Positions 14,199 through 22,886 of a stretch of 33,680 nucleotides of DNA are shown here, one piece after another. The notes beneath the pieces were generated by a model. That model had not been told where the DNA came from, made no database searches, and saw only the letters and a list, made by a program, of their open reading frames with translations. This DNA comes from Burkholderiaceae bacterium. Its GTDB lineage: Bacteria > Pseudomonadota > Gammaproteobacteria > Burkholderiales > Burkholderiaceae_D. The stretch lies in contig JAMNXS010000030.1 of assembly GCA_023653025.1 (NCBI GenBank), positions 1 to 33,680 of the forward strand, in the 5' to 3' direction. Position numbers and translations under genes: made by a program. Numbering within the stretch: position 1 is the first letter of the stretch; each line of letters begins with the position of its first letter.

Positions 14199-15137
14199 AT
14201 GAACACCGCCGTAGACAACAAGCATTTCATCGACGCCGCCAGCAACCGTCACCTCGACTGGCTGGAATCCGAGGCAATCCACATCATGCGCGAGGTTGCT
14301 GCCGAGTGCGGCAACCCTGCCCTGCTGTTCTCGGGCGGCAAGGACTCGGTGGTACTGCTGCGCATCGCCGAGAAAGCTTTCAGGCCCGGCAAGTTCCCGT
14401 TCCCGCTGGTACACATCGACACCGGCCACAACTTCCCGGAAGTGATCGAATTCCGCGACCGCCGCGTGGCCGAGCTGGGCGAGCGCCTGATCGTCGGCTC
14501 GGTGGAGGACTCGATCAGGCGCGGCACGGTGCGCCTGCGCAATCCGCGGACCGATTCGCGCAATGCGGCGCAGGCAGTCACGCTGCTCGAGACCATCGCC
14601 GAGCACCGGTTCGATGCCTGCATCGGCGGCGCGCGGCGCGACGAGGAAAAGGCACGCGCCAAGGAGCGCATCTTCTCGTTCCGCGACGAGTTCGGCCAGT
14701 GGAATCCGAAGGCGCAGCGCCCCGAGCTGTGGGACCTGTATAACACCCGCGTCCACCCGGGCGAGAACATGCGCGTATTCCCGATCTCGAACTGGACCGA
14801 ACTCGATGTCTGGCAGTACATCGCACGCGAACAGCTGGCGCTGCCGAACATCTATTTCGCGCATCAGCGCGAGGTCATTGCGCGCAACGGCCTGCTGGTG
14901 CCCGTGACCGACCTGACCCCGCCGAAAGACGGCGAAACCGTCGAGACGCGCACCGTGCGCTTTCGCACCGTCGGCGACATCTCGTGTACTTGCCCGGTCG
15001 CGTCAGACGCGGCCGACGTGTCGGCGATCATTGCCGAGACGGCCGTCACGCAGATCACCGAGCGCGGCGCCACCCGGATGGACGACCAGACCTCCGAAGC
15101 CTCGATGGAAAAGCGCAAGAAAGAAGGATATTTCTAA
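14199..15137 (+). CDS. cysD: Sulfate adenylyltransferase subunit 2 CysD
   Basis: The 312-residue catalytic subunit of ATP sulfurylase, which makes adenylylsulfate (APS) from ATP and sulfate, driven by GTP hydrolysis on CysN. The PP-loop SGGKDS at residues 45-50 (ALLFSGGKDSVVLLRIAEKA) and downstream family blocks (HIDTGHNFPEVIEFRD, GGARRDEEKARAKER, PISNWTELDVWQYI) are intact. The start at 14199 (MNTAVDNKHF) is chosen because the longer frame would read through the second copy of the cysH-tail repeat. Only a weak GAAG lies upstream. The stop directly precedes the cysN ATG with no gap. It follows cysH in the operon. Confidence 0.96.
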   Translation: MNTAVDNKHFIDAASNRHLDWLESEAIHIMREVAAECGNPALLFSGGKDSVVLLRIAEKAFRPGKFPFPLVHIDTGHNFPEVIEFRDRRVAELGERLIVGSVEDSIRRGTVRLRNPRTDSRNAAQAVTLLETIAEHRFDACIGGARRDEEKARAKERIFSFRDEFGQWNPKAQRPELWDLYNTRVHPGENMRVFPISNWTELDVWQYIAREQLALPNIYFAHQREVIARNGLLVPVTDLTPPKDGETVETRTVRFRTVGDISCTCPVASDAADVSAIIAETAVTQITERGATRMDDQTSEASMEKRKKEGYF

Positions 15138-16460
15138 ATGAACGCCGTAGCAGACAAAAACCTCCCGGGCACGGACGCGCAAGAGCGCGGCCTGCTGCGC
15201 TTCATCACCGCCGGCTCGGTCGATGACGGCAAGAGCACGCTGATCGGCCGCCTGCTGTTCGACAGCAAGGGTATCTTCGCCGACCAGCTCGACGCGATCT
15301 CTCGCGCGCGCCACAAGCGCACGGTGGGCGACATGATCGACCTCTCGCTGCTGACCGACGGCCTCGAGGCCGAGCGCGAGCAGGGCATCACCATCGACGT
15401 CGCCTACCGCTATTTCGCGACGCCCAAGCGCAAGTTCATCATCGCCGATGCGCCGGGCCACGAGCAGTACACGCGCAATATGGTGACCGGCGCGTCGACG
15501 GCCGATGCGGTGATCATCCTGGTCGATGTGTCGAAGGTGAAGATCGACGAACAGGGCCGCGCCGAGCTGCTGATCCAGACCAAGCGCCACTCGACGATCG
15601 CGCAGCTGCTGCAGATCGAGCATGTGATCGTCGCGGTCAACAAGATGGATCTGGTCGATTACGACCGCAGGGTGTACGACTGCATCGTCGCCGCCTACCA
15701 GGAGTTCGCGGCGGCGCTGGGCTTGAAGGATATCCACACGATCCCGATGTCGGCGCTGGCCGGCGACAACGTGGTGGTGCGCAGCGAGCAGATGGACTGG
15801 TACGACGGCCCGACCCTGATCGAGCTGCTGGAATCGATCTCGGTCTATGACGACGAACACGCGGCCGCGCTGCGCTTCCCGGTGCAGCTGGTGGCGCGCC
15901 ACAATGGCCACGAGGCGAACGACTTCCGCGGCTACATGGGCCGCATCGAGGCCGGCACGGTGAAAAAAGGCGACCGGATCGTCGTGCAGCCGGGCGGCCA
16001 CAGCGCCACGGTGAAAGACATCCTGACGCTCGACGGCTCGCTGGCCAGCGCATCGGCCGGCAAGTCGGTGACGGTGCTGCTGGACGAGTATGTCGACATC
16101 TCGCGCGGCGACATGCTGGCCGCCGCCGATGCGCCGGCCGCAGTGCTGAAGAATTTTTGCGCCGACGTCTGCTGGCTGTCGGAAGAGCCGCTCGACCTGC
16201 GCCGCAAGTACTGGCTCAAGCACACGACGCGCCAGGTCGCGGCCAAAGTCACCGGCATCCAGTCGCTGCTCGACATTAACACCCAGCAGCGCCAGGAAGG
16301 CACGGAATTGAAGCTCAACGGCATCGCCCGCATCAGCCTCACGGTGCAGCAGCCGCTGGCGGCCGATGCCTACGATGCGGTCCGCGCCACCGGCAGCTTC
16401 ATACTGATCGACGAGATCTCGCACCAGACGGTGGCCGCCGGGATGATCCGGCTCGACTGA
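15138..16460 (+). CDS. cysN: Sulfate adenylyltransferase subunit 1 CysN (GTPase)
   Basis: The 440-residue GTPase subunit of ATP sulfurylase. G1 (GSVDDGKST, from residue 26), G3 (DAPGH, 104-108) and G4 (NKMD, 168-171) are intact, as is the switch region DGLEAEREQGITIDVAYRYF. Two translation-factor-like beta-barrel domains follow (GYMGRIEAGTVKKGDRIVV and the C-terminal half). The length is that of a plain CysN: there is no fused APS kinase (CysC) domain, in line with the APS-type CysH. It starts on the base after the cysD stop, and cobA follows after 12 bp. Confidence 0.96.
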   Translation: MNAVADKNLPGTDAQERGLLRFITAGSVDDGKSTLIGRLLFDSKGIFADQLDAISRARHKRTVGDMIDLSLLTDGLEAEREQGITIDVAYRYFATPKRKFIIADAPGHEQYTRNMVTGASTADAVIILVDVSKVKIDEQGRAELLIQTKRHSTIAQLLQIEHVIVAVNKMDLVDYDRRVYDCIVAAYQEFAAALGLKDIHTIPMSALAGDNVVVRSEQMDWYDGPTLIELLESISVYDDEHAAALRFPVQLVARHNGHEANDFRGYMGRIEAGTVKKGDRIVVQPGGHSATVKDILTLDGSLASASAGKSVTVLLDEYVDISRGDMLAAADAPAAVLKNFCADVCWLSEEPLDLRRKYWLKHTTRQVAAKVTGIQSLLDINTQQRQEGTELKLNGIARISLTVQQPLAADAYDAVRATGSFILIDEISHQTVAAGMIRLD

Positions 16461-16472
16461 AACGCTGCTCCC

Positions 16473-17207
16473 ATGTCCGAGACCCTGACCCGACCGGCCC
16501 GGACCACCCCGGGGCGGGTCTGGCTGGTCGGTGCCGGCCCCGGCGCCGCCGACCTGATCACGGTGCGCGGCGCCCGCATCCTGTCCGAAGCCGATGTCGT
16601 GCTGCATGACGCCCTGGTGACGCCCGATATCCTAGCGCTGTGCCCGCAGGCGGCCCTGATTTCGGTGGGCAAGCGCAGCGGCCAGCGATCGACCGCACAG
16701 CCGCTGATCAACCAGCAGATCATCGATTGCGCGTTCCGCCACGACCGCGTGGTGCGGCTCAAGGGCGGCGACCCGATGCTGTTCGGCCGCGCCGACGAGG
16801 AACTGGTCGCGCTGGAGGCCGCCGGCATACCGTACGAGATCGTCCCCGGCATTACCACGGCGTTCGCGGCCGCCGCCTCGATACGCCAGCCGCTGACCAA
16901 GCGCGGCGTCGCGCGCAATGTCGCGTTTTTCACGTCGAGCACCGCCCCCGGCGAGCCGGACCAGACCGCCCTGCCCGGCTGCGACACGCTGGTGCAGTAC
17001 ATGGGCGGCCAGGAAGCGATCGATACCGCCCGCCGCCTGCTCGCGCGCGGCAAGCCGGCGGCAACGCCGGTCATCGCCATCGAAAACGTCAGCCGGCGCG
17101 ATGAGCGCGTGATGCGGATGACCTTATCCGAGATGGTCGGCGGCCTGCCTAACTGCAGCGGCCCGGTTCTGGTCATGATCGGCGAAGCGCTGCGCGAACG
17201 CGCCTGA
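16473..17207 (+). CDS. cobA: Uroporphyrinogen-III C-methyltransferase (CobA/SUMT)
   Basis: A 244-residue SAM-dependent methyltransferase that makes precorrin-2, the first step to siroheme. It has the N-terminal VWLVGAGPGAADLITVRG, the motif VVRLKGGDPMLFGRADEEL near residues 93-111, the block IPYEIVPGITTAFAAAA, and a C-terminal PVLVMIGEALRERA. It is the single-domain type, lacking the CysG dehydrogenase-chelatase half. Last in the cys operon (12 bp after cysN), it links siroheme supply to CysI demand. No clear ribosome-binding site is seen, so coupling to cysN translation is likely. The dehydrogenase step must be encoded elsewhere; the chelatase may be the cbiX gene at 17737. Confidence 0.94.
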   Translation: MSETLTRPARTTPGRVWLVGAGPGAADLITVRGARILSEADVVLHDALVTPDILALCPQAALISVGKRSGQRSTAQPLINQQIIDCAFRHDRVVRLKGGDPMLFGRADEELVALEAAGIPYEIVPGITTAFAAAASIRQPLTKRGVARNVAFFTSSTAPGEPDQTALPGCDTLVQYMGGQEAIDTARRLLARGKPAATPVIAIENVSRRDERVMRMTLSEMVGGLPNCSGPVLVMIGEALRERA

Positions 17208-17354
17208 GCTCCTGCCCCTTTCTGAAAGCTGGTCGGTCAACGCACGCGTGGCAAGTCAACCACACTCTCCGCGCTACGGGTTCGGTCGAACCACCGGAGC
17301 CGGATCCTCCCGACGCATCGCCGCGGGCGCAGGACATCCGGCAATGCATCGTCA

Positions 17355-17380
17355 CGGCTTGTGCATTTTCATGCAAGCCG
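17355..17380 (+). promoter_or_regulatory. Hairpin directly upstream of the small HTH gene
   Basis: CGGCTTGTGCAT (17355-17366) pairs with ATGCAAGCCG (17371-17380) apart from a 2-nt bulge, with a 4-nt loop TTTC. It ends 3 nt before the ATG at 17384, exactly where a ribosome-binding site should be, and no purine-rich site is visible. It could block translation in RNA or serve as an operator for the HTH protein; both are inference. The remaining gap after cobA shows nothing else. Confidence 0.45.
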
Positions 17381-17383
17381 ACC

Positions 17384-17704
17384 ATGCGACGGATCATCGC
17401 CCTGAAGAAGCAGTCCCAGAACATCAAGCGCAACTACCGCCCACGAAGGGTCTGGTCACTGCCTCAGAAGCTGCATATCCTCGAGCGGGCGGAAGCCACC
17501 AGCACGCTGGCAGCCGCGCGCGAGTTTGATGTCGATGTGCGTCTGGTTTTCCAGTGGCGCCGGCACCTGAAGCGCGGGGAACTGGAACAGCGGACGTGGA
17601 AAACCGCCGGACGGCGCAAGCAACTAGAGCAGCAGGAGCAAACCGAAGCGGCCGTCGCCGGCGTGGACGTGCCGGACGACGACACCCCGGAAGACAATGC
17701 CTGA
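17384..17704 (+). CDS. Small helix-turn-helix protein, IS66 OrfA-like
   Basis: A 106-residue basic protein. Residues about 21-66 (VWSLPQKLHILERAEATSTL, then AAAREFDVDVRLVFQWRRHL) match the helix-turn-helix pattern of transposase OrfA proteins of the IS66/IS3 sort, in which the second helix is followed by FxWRRxxxxGEL. The C-terminal part is charged, with an acidic tail (DVPDDDTPEDN). No OrfB, transposase core or flanking inverted repeats are present, so it is either the remnant of an insertion sequence or a domesticated DNA-binding protein. It stands between cobA and the convergent cbiX (32 bp away). The start is uncertain, because the ATG lacks a ribosome-binding site and is preceded by a hairpin. 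Confidence 0.55.
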   Translation: MRRIIALKKQSQNIKRNYRPRRVWSLPQKLHILERAEATSTLAAAREFDVDVRLVFQWRRHLKRGELEQRTWKTAGRRKQLEQQEQTEAAVAGVDVPDDDTPEDNA

Positions 17705-17736
17705 GCAGGCGCCAGGCTGCGGACGAGGGCGGCAGG

Positions 17737-18111
17737 TCAGGCCGGCAGGCGGCCCACGCAGTAGTCGGCAATCGCCTCCAGCACGGCCGGGCTCTCGCCG
17801 ACCGCATCGGCGACCGTCAGCTGCAGCCCCGGATGGGCGCTGCGCAATTCATCGATCATCGGCGGCAGGTCGCGCAATACATGACCGCCCTGCCCGAGGA
17901 ATACCGGCACCACGCTGATGCGCTCGCAGCCCTGCTCGGCCAGGCGGCCGACCACGGCCGGCAGCCGCGGCTCCATCAGTTCGAGAAACGCCAGTTCGAC
18001 CTGCGTGTCCGGCAGTCGAGCGCCGGCAATCGCCTGCAGTTTCAAAAATGGCTGCGCCCAGCGCGGATCGCGCGCACCGTGGGCAAACAGGACCAAAGCA
18101 TTCTTTTTCAT
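17737..18111 (-). CDS. cbiX: CbiX/SirB-type sirohydrochlorin chelatase, single domain
   Basis: A 124-residue small chelatase that would insert Fe (or Co) into sirohydrochlorin. The two family histidines are present: His11 in VLFAHGARDPRW and His77 in VPVFLGQGGHVLRDLP. The short length matches single-domain CbiX(S)/SirB forms. The start at 18111 shares one base with the lptG stop (TGATG), so it is translationally coupled to an LPS-export operon. In function it fits the siroheme need of the nearby cysI, with cobA ending about 500 bp away on the other strand. Ferro- versus cobaltochelatase activity cannot be told from sequence; the cys neighbourhood favours iron. Confidence 0.85.
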   Translation of the reverse strand: MKKNALVLFAHGARDPRWAQPFLKLQAIAGARLPDTQVELAFLELMEPRLPAVVGRLAEQGCERISVVPVFLGQGGHVLRDLPPMIDELRSAHPGLQLTVADAVGESPAVLEAIADYCVGRLPA

Positions 18112-19247
18112 CAGTGTCTTTCCACCCACCAGAGCGAGGCGATCGCCGCCAGCAGGAACAGGGCGCTGGGCGTGAGCGCGGTCATGAAGGGCGGCCAGGT
18201 ATTGAGCAGCCCGATGTGGGAAAACAAGTTGTTCACGAGATGGAACAGCAAGCCGATCATGATGCCGGAAAATACCTTCAGCGACAGGCCGCCGCTGCGC
18301 GCCTGCACATAGGCGAACGGCAGGGCGAGGATCATCATCACGAACACGGCCCCGGGATACAGCAGCTTGTTCCACAGCGCGATCTCGTAGCGCTCGCTGC
18401 GCTGCCGGTTCTCCTGCAGGTGGCGGCTGAACTGGGCAAGATGGAGGGCCGACATTTTTTTCGGATCGGCGAGCAGCACGGCAAGGATGTCGGGCGTGAT
18501 GTCGGAGCGCATCAGGCTGGTATCGAGCTGGCGCCGGACCACGGCATCGGGCTGGCGCCGGTCGGCTTGCGCGGCGACCGGCTGCATCCGCATTTCCGTC
18601 ACCCCAACCAGGCGCCAGCTGCCATCCTGCAGGTATTCGGCGCGCTCGGCCGCAATGCGCGCCAGCAGCCTCATGTCCTGGTCGAGCTCGAACACGTTCA
18701 CGCCATGCACGGTGCCGTCGGGATCGACCCGGCCGGCATTCAGAAAGCGCGATCCGATCACCTGCTTCGACTGCGGGTCGCGCAGCACATCCTTGGCCCA
18801 GAGCCCCGAACGGAACTCCGACGACAGCGACGAGCCTTCGATGCGACGCTTGAAGCTCTCGCGGAAATCGTTGGCCCGCGGCGCGGCGAACTCGCCGAGC
18901 ACGAAAGTGAGCGCGGCCAGCACGACGGCTACCCGCATCAGCAGCCGGATCGCGCGCCCCATCGACAGCGATGACGCGCGCATCACCGTGAACTCCGAGC
19001 GGGCAGCGAACTGCGCCATCACGTAAATGGTGCCGATCAGGGCGGCGATCGGCATCAACTCATACGCATAGGCCGGCAAGCCGAAAGCGACGAACAGGAA
19101 CGCATGCTCGATCCGGTAGGGGCCGCGGCCCACCGCCTGCAGCTCGCCCATCAGGTCGAAAAACCCGAACAGCGCGAGGAAGGCGATCAGGACGAACAGC
19201 ACGGAGCGATAGATTTCACCCGCGTAGTAGCGACCCAGCACGCTCAT
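18111..19247 (-). CDS. lptG: LPS export permease LptG
   Basis: A 378-residue inner-membrane subunit of the LptB2FG ABC transporter, which extracts lipopolysaccharide and passes it to LptC. The N-terminus (MSVLGRYYAGEIYRSVLFVL) and the hydrophobic segments near residues 13-35, 50-80, 95-115 and three in the last 90 residues give the expected six helices. Between them lies the periplasmic beta-jellyroll (about 130-275). The start at 19247 overlaps the lptF stop by 4 nt (ATGA). The 3' end is coupled to cbiX. The lptF-lptG order next to divergent pepA is a conserved proteobacterial arrangement. Confidence 0.94.
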   Translation of the reverse strand: MSVLGRYYAGEIYRSVLFVLIAFLALFGFFDLMGELQAVGRGPYRIEHAFLFVAFGLPAYAYELMPIAALIGTIYVMAQFAARSEFTVMRASSLSMGRAIRLLMRVAVVLAALTFVLGEFAAPRANDFRESFKRRIEGSSLSSEFRSGLWAKDVLRDPQSKQVIGSRFLNAGRVDPDGTVHGVNVFELDQDMRLLARIAAERAEYLQDGSWRLVGVTEMRMQPVAAQADRRQPDAVVRRQLDTSLMRSDITPDILAVLLADPKKMSALHLAQFSRHLQENRQRSERYEIALWNKLLYPGAVFVMMILALPFAYVQARSGGLSLKVFSGIMIGLLFHLVNNLFSHIGLLNTWPPFMTALTPSALFLLAAIASLWWVERH

Positions 19248-20377
19248 GCGGCCCCCTTGCGCCGGACCAGCAGCGCGCGCCGCCCGAGGCCCCACAGCCG
19301 GGCCGGGTGCCAGCGGCTGTTGAGATTATCGCGCCAGAAGAAAAGTACGACGATGACGACCAGTGCCGCGACATGCAGCGGCCACCACGCCATGCCGAAG
19401 GCCAGCCGGCCGCCGCCGACCTGCGCCTGAAAGATGCCTATCGCGTTGCTGTAGGTGACGGCCAGCAGCAGCGCGATCATCAAGTTCAGTGCGCGGCCGC
19501 GGCGGGGATTGACGAAGCCCAGCGGAATGGCGAGCAGCATCTGGACGAAGCACATGATAGGCATCGCAAGGCGCCACAGCAGCTCGGCCCGGTGCGGACT
19601 GGTCGGCTCGGTGATCAGCGTGAACGTCGATTGCGTGCGCGCCGCCTTGTTGTCGCGCACCTCGCTGCCGGTCTGCGAGACGACGATCGTGTAGCGCTGG
19701 AAATCGATCACGCGGAACTCGTCGCTGCCCGGCGCGCCGTCATAGCGGCGCCCCTTGAACAGCTGCAGCAGCTTGTCCCCCGAGGCGTCGAAGGTGATGG
19801 CGCCCTCTTCGGCGACCACCACGCTGTCCCGGCGGTTGCCGGTCTGCCGCACGAACACATTGGTGACGCGGCTGGTGTCGGCAGTCAGGCCCTCGACGAA
19901 GAAGATTTTGTCGCCGCCGGCGGATTCCTGGAACTTGCCGGGCGCGATGCGCGATACATCCTCGCGGTTGCGGAAGCGCTCGCGATACTCGGCCGCCGAT
20001 CGGTTAGCCCACGGCGTCAGCCACAGCGACAGCATCGCGGTCACCAGCACCAGCGGCAGGCCGACCTGCAGCACCGGGCGGATCCAGCGCGACAGCGACA
20101 GCCCGGACGAGAACCAGACGACCATCTCCGAATCCTGGTAGCTGCGCGCGACAACCAGCAGCACCGAGATGAAGGCCGTGAGCGAAATGATGACGGGCAG
20201 GTAGCCGAGGGTGGCAAAACCGATCAGCGCCGCCACGTCGGCCGAGGCCACCTTGCCGGCCGCAGCGTCGCCGAGGATACGGATCAGCAGCACCGTGATC
20301 ACGATCGTGAACAGGGTCGTAAAGACGGCGCCGACCGTATTCCACATCTCGCGGCGGATGGCGCGCTGAAAAATCAT
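19244..20377 (-). CDS. lptF: LPS export permease LptF
   Basis: A 377-residue partner of LptG. The N-terminus MIFQRAIRREMWNTVGAVFT is typical of LptF, followed by six predicted membrane helices in two groups of three and a periplasmic domain (about 125-265) containing KFQESAGGDKIFFVEGLTAD. The C-terminal membrane part (LLWRLAMPIMCFVQMLLAIPLGFVNPRRGR, seen near 272-301) is conserved. It is first in the lptF-lptG-cbiX unit, divergent from pepA with only 37 bp between the starts. No strong ribosome-binding site is visible before the ATG. The assignment of LptF rather than LptG rests on N-terminal sequence and gene order. Confidence 0.94.
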   Translation of the reverse strand: MIFQRAIRREMWNTVGAVFTTLFTIVITVLLIRILGDAAAGKVASADVAALIGFATLGYLPVIISLTAFISVLLVVARSYQDSEMVVWFSSGLSLSRWIRPVLQVGLPLVLVTAMLSLWLTPWANRSAAEYRERFRNREDVSRIAPGKFQESAGGDKIFFVEGLTADTSRVTNVFVRQTGNRRDSVVVAEEGAITFDASGDKLLQLFKGRRYDGAPGSDEFRVIDFQRYTIVVSQTGSEVRDNKAARTQSTFTLITEPTSPHRAELLWRLAMPIMCFVQMLLAIPLGFVNPRRGRALNLMIALLLAVTYSNAIGIFQAQVGGGRLAFGMAWWPLHVAALVVIVVLFFWRDNLNSRWHPARLWGLGRRALLVRRKGAA

Positions 20378-20384
20378 TCGGGAC

Positions 20385-20390
20385 TATAAT
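20385..20390 (+). promoter_or_regulatory. Perfect TATAAT box in front of pepA
   Basis: TATAAT lies at 20385-20390 in the 37-bp pepA-lptF gap, 24 bp before the pepA ATG. AGGAGC at 20404-20409 is the ribosome-binding site. No good -35 hexamer is found at the normal distance; CTGAAA at 20366-20371 is too close. A start near 20397 would give a leader of under 20 nt. Confidence 0.5.
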
Positions 20391-20414
20391 TCCGGGGACT
20401 AACGAGGAGCGATC

Positions 20415-21929
20415 ATGGACTTTAGCATAAAAGCTTTCACCAACAAAAACGCAATCGCCCAGCAAAAAACAGCCTGTGCCGTGGTCGGCATCCATGACAA
20501 CGGCAAGCTCAGCGAGGAGGCGCGCGCGCTCGACGAGCAGGGCGTTCTCACCGCAGCCGTCAAGAGCGGCGACATCACCGGCAAGCCCGGCACCACGCTG
20601 CTGCTGCACCGTCCGGGCGGCGCCGCGCAGCGCGTGCTGCTGGTCGGCTTGGGTACCGAAGGCAGCGTCAGCGACCGCCACTTCATCACCGCTGCGCAGG
20701 CAGTGGCGCGGGCGCTGTCGTCGCTGGGCGCGGCCGAGGCGCTGGTCGCGCTGCCGCACGACGCCGTCAGTGGCCGCGACGCGCACTGGATGCTGCGCAC
20801 CCTGGTGCTGGCGCTGCGCGAGAGCGTCTACCGCGCCGATTCGCTCAAGAGCAAGAAAGACGACACCCGCTCCGGTGTGAAGAAGGTCGTCTTAGCGCTT
20901 TCGACCGCGCCTTCGGCCGCGCTGCAGGCCGCCGCGCGCCAGACGCTGGCGCAGTCGGTGGCGCTGGCCAACGGCATCGACCTGACCAAGACCCTCGGTA
21001 ACCTGCCGCCGAACATCTGCACGCCGACCTACCTCGCCACGACGGCAAAGCAGCTCGCGAAGGACACCAAACTGGGCGTCGAAGTGCTCGACCGCAAGCA
21101 GCTCGAGGCGCTGAAGATGGGCAGCTTCCTGTCGGTGACCAACGGCAGCGAGCAGCCGCCGAAGTTCATCGTATTGAAGCACATGGGCGGCAAGGCGAAG
21201 GACGCGCCGGTGGTTCTGGTCGGCAAGGGGATCACCTTCGACACCGGCGGCATTTCACTCAAGCCCGGCCTCGGCATGGACGAGATGAAGTACGACATGT
21301 GCGGCGCGGCCTCGGTGCTCGGCACCTTCCGCGCGATCGCCGAGATGCAGCTGAAGCTGAATGTGATCGGTGTGATCCCGGCCTGCGAGAACATGCCGTC
21401 AGGCCGCGCGACACGCCCGGGCGACATCGTGACATCGATGTCCGGTCAGACCATCGAGATTCTGAACACCGATGCCGAAGGCCGCCTGATCCTGTGCGAT
21501 GCCCTCACCTATGTCGAGCGCTTCAAGCCGGCGGCCGTGGTCGATATCGCGACGCTGACCGGCGCCTGCGTGACCGCGCTCGGCCACCACAACACCGGCC
21601 TTTTCACGCGCCATGACGATGCGCATGATGCGCTGGCCAACCAGCTGCTGGCTGCCGGCAAGACCGCCAACGACACCGCATGGCGGATGCCGATCGAGGA
21701 CGCCTACCAGGAGCAGCTGAAATCGAACTTCGCCGACATCGCCAACATCGGCGGCCCGCCCGGCGGATCGATCACCGCGGCCTGCTTCCTAGAGCGTTTC
21801 ACGCGCAAGTACACGTGGGCGCACCTGGACATCGCCGGCACCGCATGGAAGAGCGGCGCGGCGAAAGGCGCAACCGGCCGCCCGGTGCCGCTGCTGACGA
21901 CGTTCCTGATGGAGATGGCGAAGAAGTGA
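20415..21929 (+). CDS. pepA: Leucyl aminopeptidase PepA (M17 family)
   Basis: A 504-residue cytosolic metallo-aminopeptidase with two metal ions that removes N-terminal residues from peptides; some homologues also bind DNA. The metal-binding and catalytic blocks are present: [30 protein letters not shown], and the signature NTDAEGR at residues 351-357. The N-terminal alpha/beta domain ([17 protein letters not shown]) is intact, so the length is standard. AGGAGC lies 6 nt before the ATG. It is divergent from lptF, as in many proteobacteria, and its last bases overlap the GTG start of xth by 4 nt. Confidence 0.96.
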   Translation: MDFSIKAFTNKNAIAQQKTACAVVGIHDNGKLSEEARALDEQGVLTAAVKSGDITGKPGTTLLLHRPGGAAQRVLLVGLGTEGSVSDRHFITAAQAVARALSSLGAAEALVALPHDAVSGRDAHWMLRTLVLALRESVYRADSLKSKKDDTRSGVKKVVLALSTAPSAALQAAARQTLAQSVALANGIDLTKTLGNLPPNICTPTYLATTAKQLAKDTKLGVEVLDRKQLEALKMGSFLSVTNGSEQPPKFIVLKHMGGKAKDAPVVLVGKGITFDTGGISLKPGLGMDEMKYDMCGAASVLGTFRAIAEMQLKLNVIGVIPACENMPSGRATRPGDIVTSMSGQTIEILNTDAEGRLILCDALTYVERFKPAAVVDIATLTGACVTALGHHNTGLFTRHDDAHDALANQLLAAGKTANDTAWRMPIEDAYQEQLKSNFADIANIGGPPGGSITAACFLERFTRKYTWAHLDIAGTAWKSGAAKGATGRPVPLLTTFLMEMAKK

Positions 21930-22693
21930 AACTCGCCACCTGGAACGTCAACTCCCTCAAAGTCCGCTTGCCGCAGGTGCTGCAGTGGCTGGAGTCCTCG
22001 CCGGTCGATGTGCTCTGCCTGCAGGAAACCAAACTGACGGATGACAAATTCCCGATGGCCGAGATCGAGGCCGCCGGCTATCAGGTCGCCTTCACTGGGC
22101 AGAAGACCTACAACGGCGTGGCCATCCTGTCCCGGCATCCGATGACGGACGTGGTCAAGAACAATCCGCTGTTCGAGGACGAGCAGCAGCGCATCATCAG
22201 CGCGACCATCGAGGGCATACGGATAGTCTGCGCCTATGTGCCGAACGGGCAGGCGGTGGGCAGCGACAAGTACGACTACAAATTGCGCTGGCTGGACGCA
22301 TTGGCGCGCTGGCTGTCGGACGAACTGAAGGCCGCGCCTGCGCTGGCGCTGCTGGGCGACTACAACATCGCACCAGCCGACGCCGACGTGCATGACCCGG
22401 CGGCCTGGGCCGGACAGGTACTGTGCTCGGATGCCGAGCGCGCTGCGTTCGAGCGGCTGGTCGCGCTGGGCCTGAAGGACGCTTTCCGCCTGTTCGCGCA
22501 GGCGGACAAGCTGTACAGCTGGTGGGATTACCGGCAGATGGCCTTCCGCCGCAACATGGGACTGCGCATCGACCACATCCTGCTGTCGCCGCCGCTGGCC
22601 GCACGCTGCACGGGCTGCGAGATCGACAAGCTGCCGCGCAAGTGGGAGCAGCCGTCAGACCATACGCCGGTGGTGGCGACACTGGCGACCTGA
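21926..22693 (+). CDS. xth: Exodeoxyribonuclease III / AP endonuclease
   Basis: A 255-residue member of the exonuclease-endonuclease-phosphatase fold that cuts DNA at abasic sites and digests 3' ends in base-excision repair. Catalytic residues are visible: Asn7 ([10 protein letters not shown]), Glu34 (CLQETKL), Asp145 and Asn147 (LLGDYNIAP), and Asp245-His246 ([11 protein letters not shown]). The start is GTG at 21926, overlapping the pepA stop by 4 nt (GTGA) and giving the family-typical [16 protein letters not shown] longer upstream frame lies inside pepA and is rejected. ExoA and XthA names are both used for this group. Confidence 0.93.
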   Translation: MKLATWNVNSLKVRLPQVLQWLESSPVDVLCLQETKLTDDKFPMAEIEAAGYQVAFTGQKTYNGVAILSRHPMTDVVKNNPLFEDEQQRIISATIEGIRIVCAYVPNGQAVGSDKYDYKLRWLDALARWLSDELKAAPALALLGDYNIAPADADVHDPAAWAGQVLCSDAERAAFERLVALGLKDAFRLFAQADKLYSWWDYRQMAFRRNMGLRIDHILLSPPLAARCTGCEIDKLPRKWEQPSDHTPVVATLAT

Positions 22694-22819
22694 AACTTGC
22701 TTGCGATACAGCAATGTCGGTCAAAGCCATGAGCTATTTGAATACCGTAGAAGAGCCGGCCAATCTGGAACATTTATCCGACACTTTTCACTGAGAGACA
22801 GCCAACAGCAAGGAAATTG

Positions 22820-22852
22820 CTTGTTTAGTAAACAAGAGCTTTGGCAAGAGCT
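22820..22852. promoter_or_regulatory. 17-bp palindrome plus direct repeat upstream of the 329-residue orphan gene
   Basis: CTTGTTTA-G-TAAACAAG at 22820-22836 is a perfect palindrome around one central base. CAAGAGCT occurs twice, at 22833-22840 and 22845-22852, 12 bp apart. The group ends about 35 bp before the GTG at 22887 in an A/T-rich 193-bp gap after xth. It looks like an operator for a dimeric regulator; this is inference. Confidence 0.5.
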
Positions 22853-22886
22853 GTTTCAAACTCGGATGTTTTGATCAGAAAATAAT

